Assembly (NCBI GenBank): GCA_018907035.1
Contig: JACCIC010000002.1
Location: 6,815,001 to 6,879,000 of the forward strand
Length of the DNA: 64,000 nucleotides
From: Sycobia sp. Sy_11
Taxonomy: Eukaryota > Arthropoda > Insecta > Hymenoptera > Epichrysomallidae
Direction of reading: 5' to 3'
How positions within the stretch are numbered: position 1 is the stretch's first letter; each line of letters starts with the position of its first letter. The position numbers and the translations under genes are program-made. Shown one piece after another: positions 61,401-64,000 of the stretch. The notes under the pieces were generated by a model, which ran no database searches, had not been told where the DNA came from, and saw only the letters and a list, made by a program, of their open reading frames with translations.

Positions 61401-64000
61401 CTCTTTCTGAAGAAATATCTGCCATCCTAAATTAAACGTAAATCAATATGTACTATGGTAAAATATAAGCATGATTCTTTTCATAATAAAAAAGAAAAAT
61501 ATTTGTCAATCAATTGACTTTTAAGCAAAAAAAAAGAACAGAATGGAATACGTCACAAGTTATGATTGACTCAGGTTACGGATATGCATACGTACACGAA
61601 CAATTCTATACGTCTCATTCGTATAAATGTATAATTTATAGATCATAAAGAACATCGCGGCGGAGCTCACAAAAAAGGAATTTATTCTTTGTTGGATAAT
61701 GACGGAATAATTAATCATTTTTCCTGATCCCACAGCGATCACGGCCAATTTCATCTACAGTCATGAAACTTCATATTCTAACGGAATGTCGACTGTTCCT
61801 TCATGCAGATTGAGTAAGCAGTCGTGTGCTTTAAAGATTTTTATACGTAACCATTAAACTGCTGTAAAATTGTAGTTAATCATCTGCTTTATCTACATCT
61901 ATTTTACATTACTGCATAACTTCCAATAAATTCAGCAAACCGTATGAAATTGAGAAAGTTTTCAAAATTCCATATTCAAAAATTCTATAATAAAGATTGT
62001 AAAAACTTTTCACAAAAATATGGAATAGAAGCCAATAAAAGTCATCCTTAAGAAAATTTTCAATATAATATTAGTTAATACAGAATATTTTTCGCTCGAA
62101 CGGTAAAAATTTCATTAATCCCTTAAATACTGCAGCGTGTATTACATATGCCATTGATATAATGTTAATAAATAAATGTAAATGAGATTTTCACTGGGAT
62201 CTATATGGCTGTCATTGAACGGTTTTGACGCAACGCACTGGCGGATTACCGGAGCTCTATTCCGCGTATGACAACAAGAACACAAGAACAGCTGATCCAT
62301 ATAAATGCTGTAAATGGGCTGTGTATAGACACAATGCTATAACCTAATTTTTTATTAAATTATTATAATAGACACGTAGTAAATATGAATATACAAGAAT
62401 TTGTAGTAACTGAAAGTGTTATTTTTAACTCAACAAGTCGTTAGAGTTGCGACAAGAATCAAATAGAATATGAAAACTATTCAACGGTGGTATTGATGAT
62501 CACAAAGTAAAATGAAGAAAAGTAAAAGCTTTTACAGAAAATGTATATTAAAATAGATATTCAAAAAAAAATTTCATGAAAACTTTAGTTAATTTCATAC
62601 ATTTTAAAATTTGAAAATTAACATTGAACTAAAATATTATCATGTTCTTTTATTTTTAAATTACACATAGTTCAAAATTACATTTTAGAATGCATGGAAC
62701 ATTTAATTAATTCGACTAATTTGAAGTTTTTCTTTATTATCGCGATCACCACATTCTAATTGCTTTATTTTCGTCTGCTTACTGCTTTGTGATACACGGA
62801 ACAAGGCTTCAATAGCCCGCCAATAGCGTCAAGAACTGTTCCATGACGGATTATATAGGTCCATAACGAAAAAGTGACCGTTTATACATTCAATAGAAAT
62901 TGCACCACTGCCAAATGTACGAACTGGCAACTTACTGTTCATAGTTTTACTTTCGAAGCATACCTATGAAATACTACTGGTCTGCACGCGATAATCGTGC
63001 AACTTTCCGGACAGCTCATTGCATTCACACCTACCACAATACAATTCTTCAATATACAAACACATTCAGGCACTATAGTGTTGACAACAATATTTTTACA
63101 ATAGCTGCTACATTTATTACAACTCTCGGGTGTACGAAATCCCATTTGTGAATGCCGCTAGGTGTTTCGGAAAGAATAAATTCTATCTATGTAAATATCC
63201 GAATATTTACCTCGTAGCATTTATTTAGTATACATAGATATTTATATGTTTCATCTAAATTGAACATCATTATTTTGAAGCAAAATTAATATATAGAAAG
63301 AAAAATGTTTTGCTCTCCCTATCCGTTTCAGTTAGGTAGACTTTCCATTTTCTTCTCATCAGTCACTAGAAAAATTTATATTGTGACTATACCAAGTTAA
63401 ATCAATGTTTGACTAGAAATTTTTATTCCTATACCAAATTTATGTTGGAATTTACCTTATTTATTCATTGTTATTTCAATTTGATTAATATTTCCGGCAT
63501 TTAATCCAGGCGAATTGGGTTTTGTGATTCAACATTTTCTCCAACGCCAATTTTTTTTTCACAAAGTGGTATCTGATGCATAGAATAAGACCCTAAATTT
63601 TCGGGATCCTAGCAGTTCCGGAATATGCTCATTTATTGCGAAATAGCAAAATAAAATGCTCCTGTTTTACTTTTTCTTTAACAAGTTTCAAAAATATTGC
63701 TCTAAACTAAAAACTTTTCGTATTTAAGTTGTCCAGAAGATAATTCTCAACAAAAGTATGTACATTAAAAATTTCAAAAATCAATTTTTCTATTGTTAAA
63801 TAAGTAATAAAAATAGAAAAGATATACGATATTGAAAGAACTATAAAAATTGTTTAAAGAATTAAAATTCAATAATAATATTGCAATAAATGATTTTATC
63901 GACTCATAATGTATAAAATTACAAAGTGCAATTTCAATATGGCAACCTGCTGCAAAATTGTTTATTTTGCAAATTAACCATTGCGAAGTTCGTCAACGAC
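58433..64000. other. Gene-free right flank
   Basis: I see no convincing gene in this interval. A GC-richer tract at about 59040-59320 contains a small hairpin (GGACAGC near 59220 paired with GCTGTCC near 59241) and may be regulatory. A Cys-rich minus-strand frame at 62939-63145 is not recognisable. No transposon protein was identified. Confidence 0.5.

Noticed and set aside
61560..61754. Minus-strand frame of 64 codons starting MKLAVIAVGSG
   Set aside because: Its start is mildly hydrophobic but not a good signal peptide, and no promoter, splice site or family supports it.
62939..63145. Cys-rich minus-strand frame of 68 codons, considered as a small secreted peptide
   Set aside because: There is no signal peptide, no regular Cys spacing that I recognise, and an equally long frame on the other strand.

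Overview
This is an AT-rich nuclear segment from an insect, probably a hymenopteran. I infer this from the intron-containing genes with an insect-type secreted MBF2 domain, mariner, Penelope and R1-type transposon remnants, tRNA- and 5S-derived SINE-like elements, and CpG-rich patches carrying long CT/GA and TA microsatellites in an otherwise AT-rich background. The species cannot be named from sequence alone.

Layout. From 1 to about 19.6 kb I see no convincing complete protein gene. This part alternates AT-rich DNA with CpG-rich patches near 1.66-1.96, 7.65-8.14, 10.02-10.5, 12.25-12.5, 14.75-15.3 and 19.2-19.4 kb. It also holds two copies of one SINE with target-site duplications, a 5S rRNA-like element, and a TATA/initiator site with a 54-codon ORF. 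From 20.2 to 58.4 kb there is a tandem cluster, all on the minus strand. From 58.5 to 64 kb I see no gene.

The cluster is the main result. At face value it holds short signal-peptide ORFs and, downstream of each, longer acidic ORFs without a signal peptide. Every short ORF stops at a TAA that lies inside a 5' splice donor (GTAAG or GTAAT). Every downstream ORF begins at a 3' acceptor. All four intact donor/acceptor pairs are phase 2, and all four joins give exact codon totals. The ten ORF pieces are therefore five two-exon genes. Exon 1 carries a signal peptide, an acidic stretch and an MBF2-like domain. Exon 2 carries a fast-changing low-complexity linker and a second MBF2-like domain. The predicted proteins are 1117, 458, 435 and 430 residues, and the fifth copy is a pseudogene.

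The copies differ in instructive ways. Gene 1 has about fifteen 46-residue repeats. Gene 3 has lost most of its first domain but kept its splice site. Copy 4 (49.86-50.87 kb) is a decayed duplicate of gene 2. All five first exons share an upstream block of about 55 bp that ends in a TATA-like box, so the cluster is probably co-expressed. The function of these secreted proteins is unknown to me. The cluster also carries three decayed mariners, an R1-like retrotransposon, a Penelope-like fragment, two copies of a long-inverted-repeat MITE and a TTAA-flanked MITE, several of them inside the introns.
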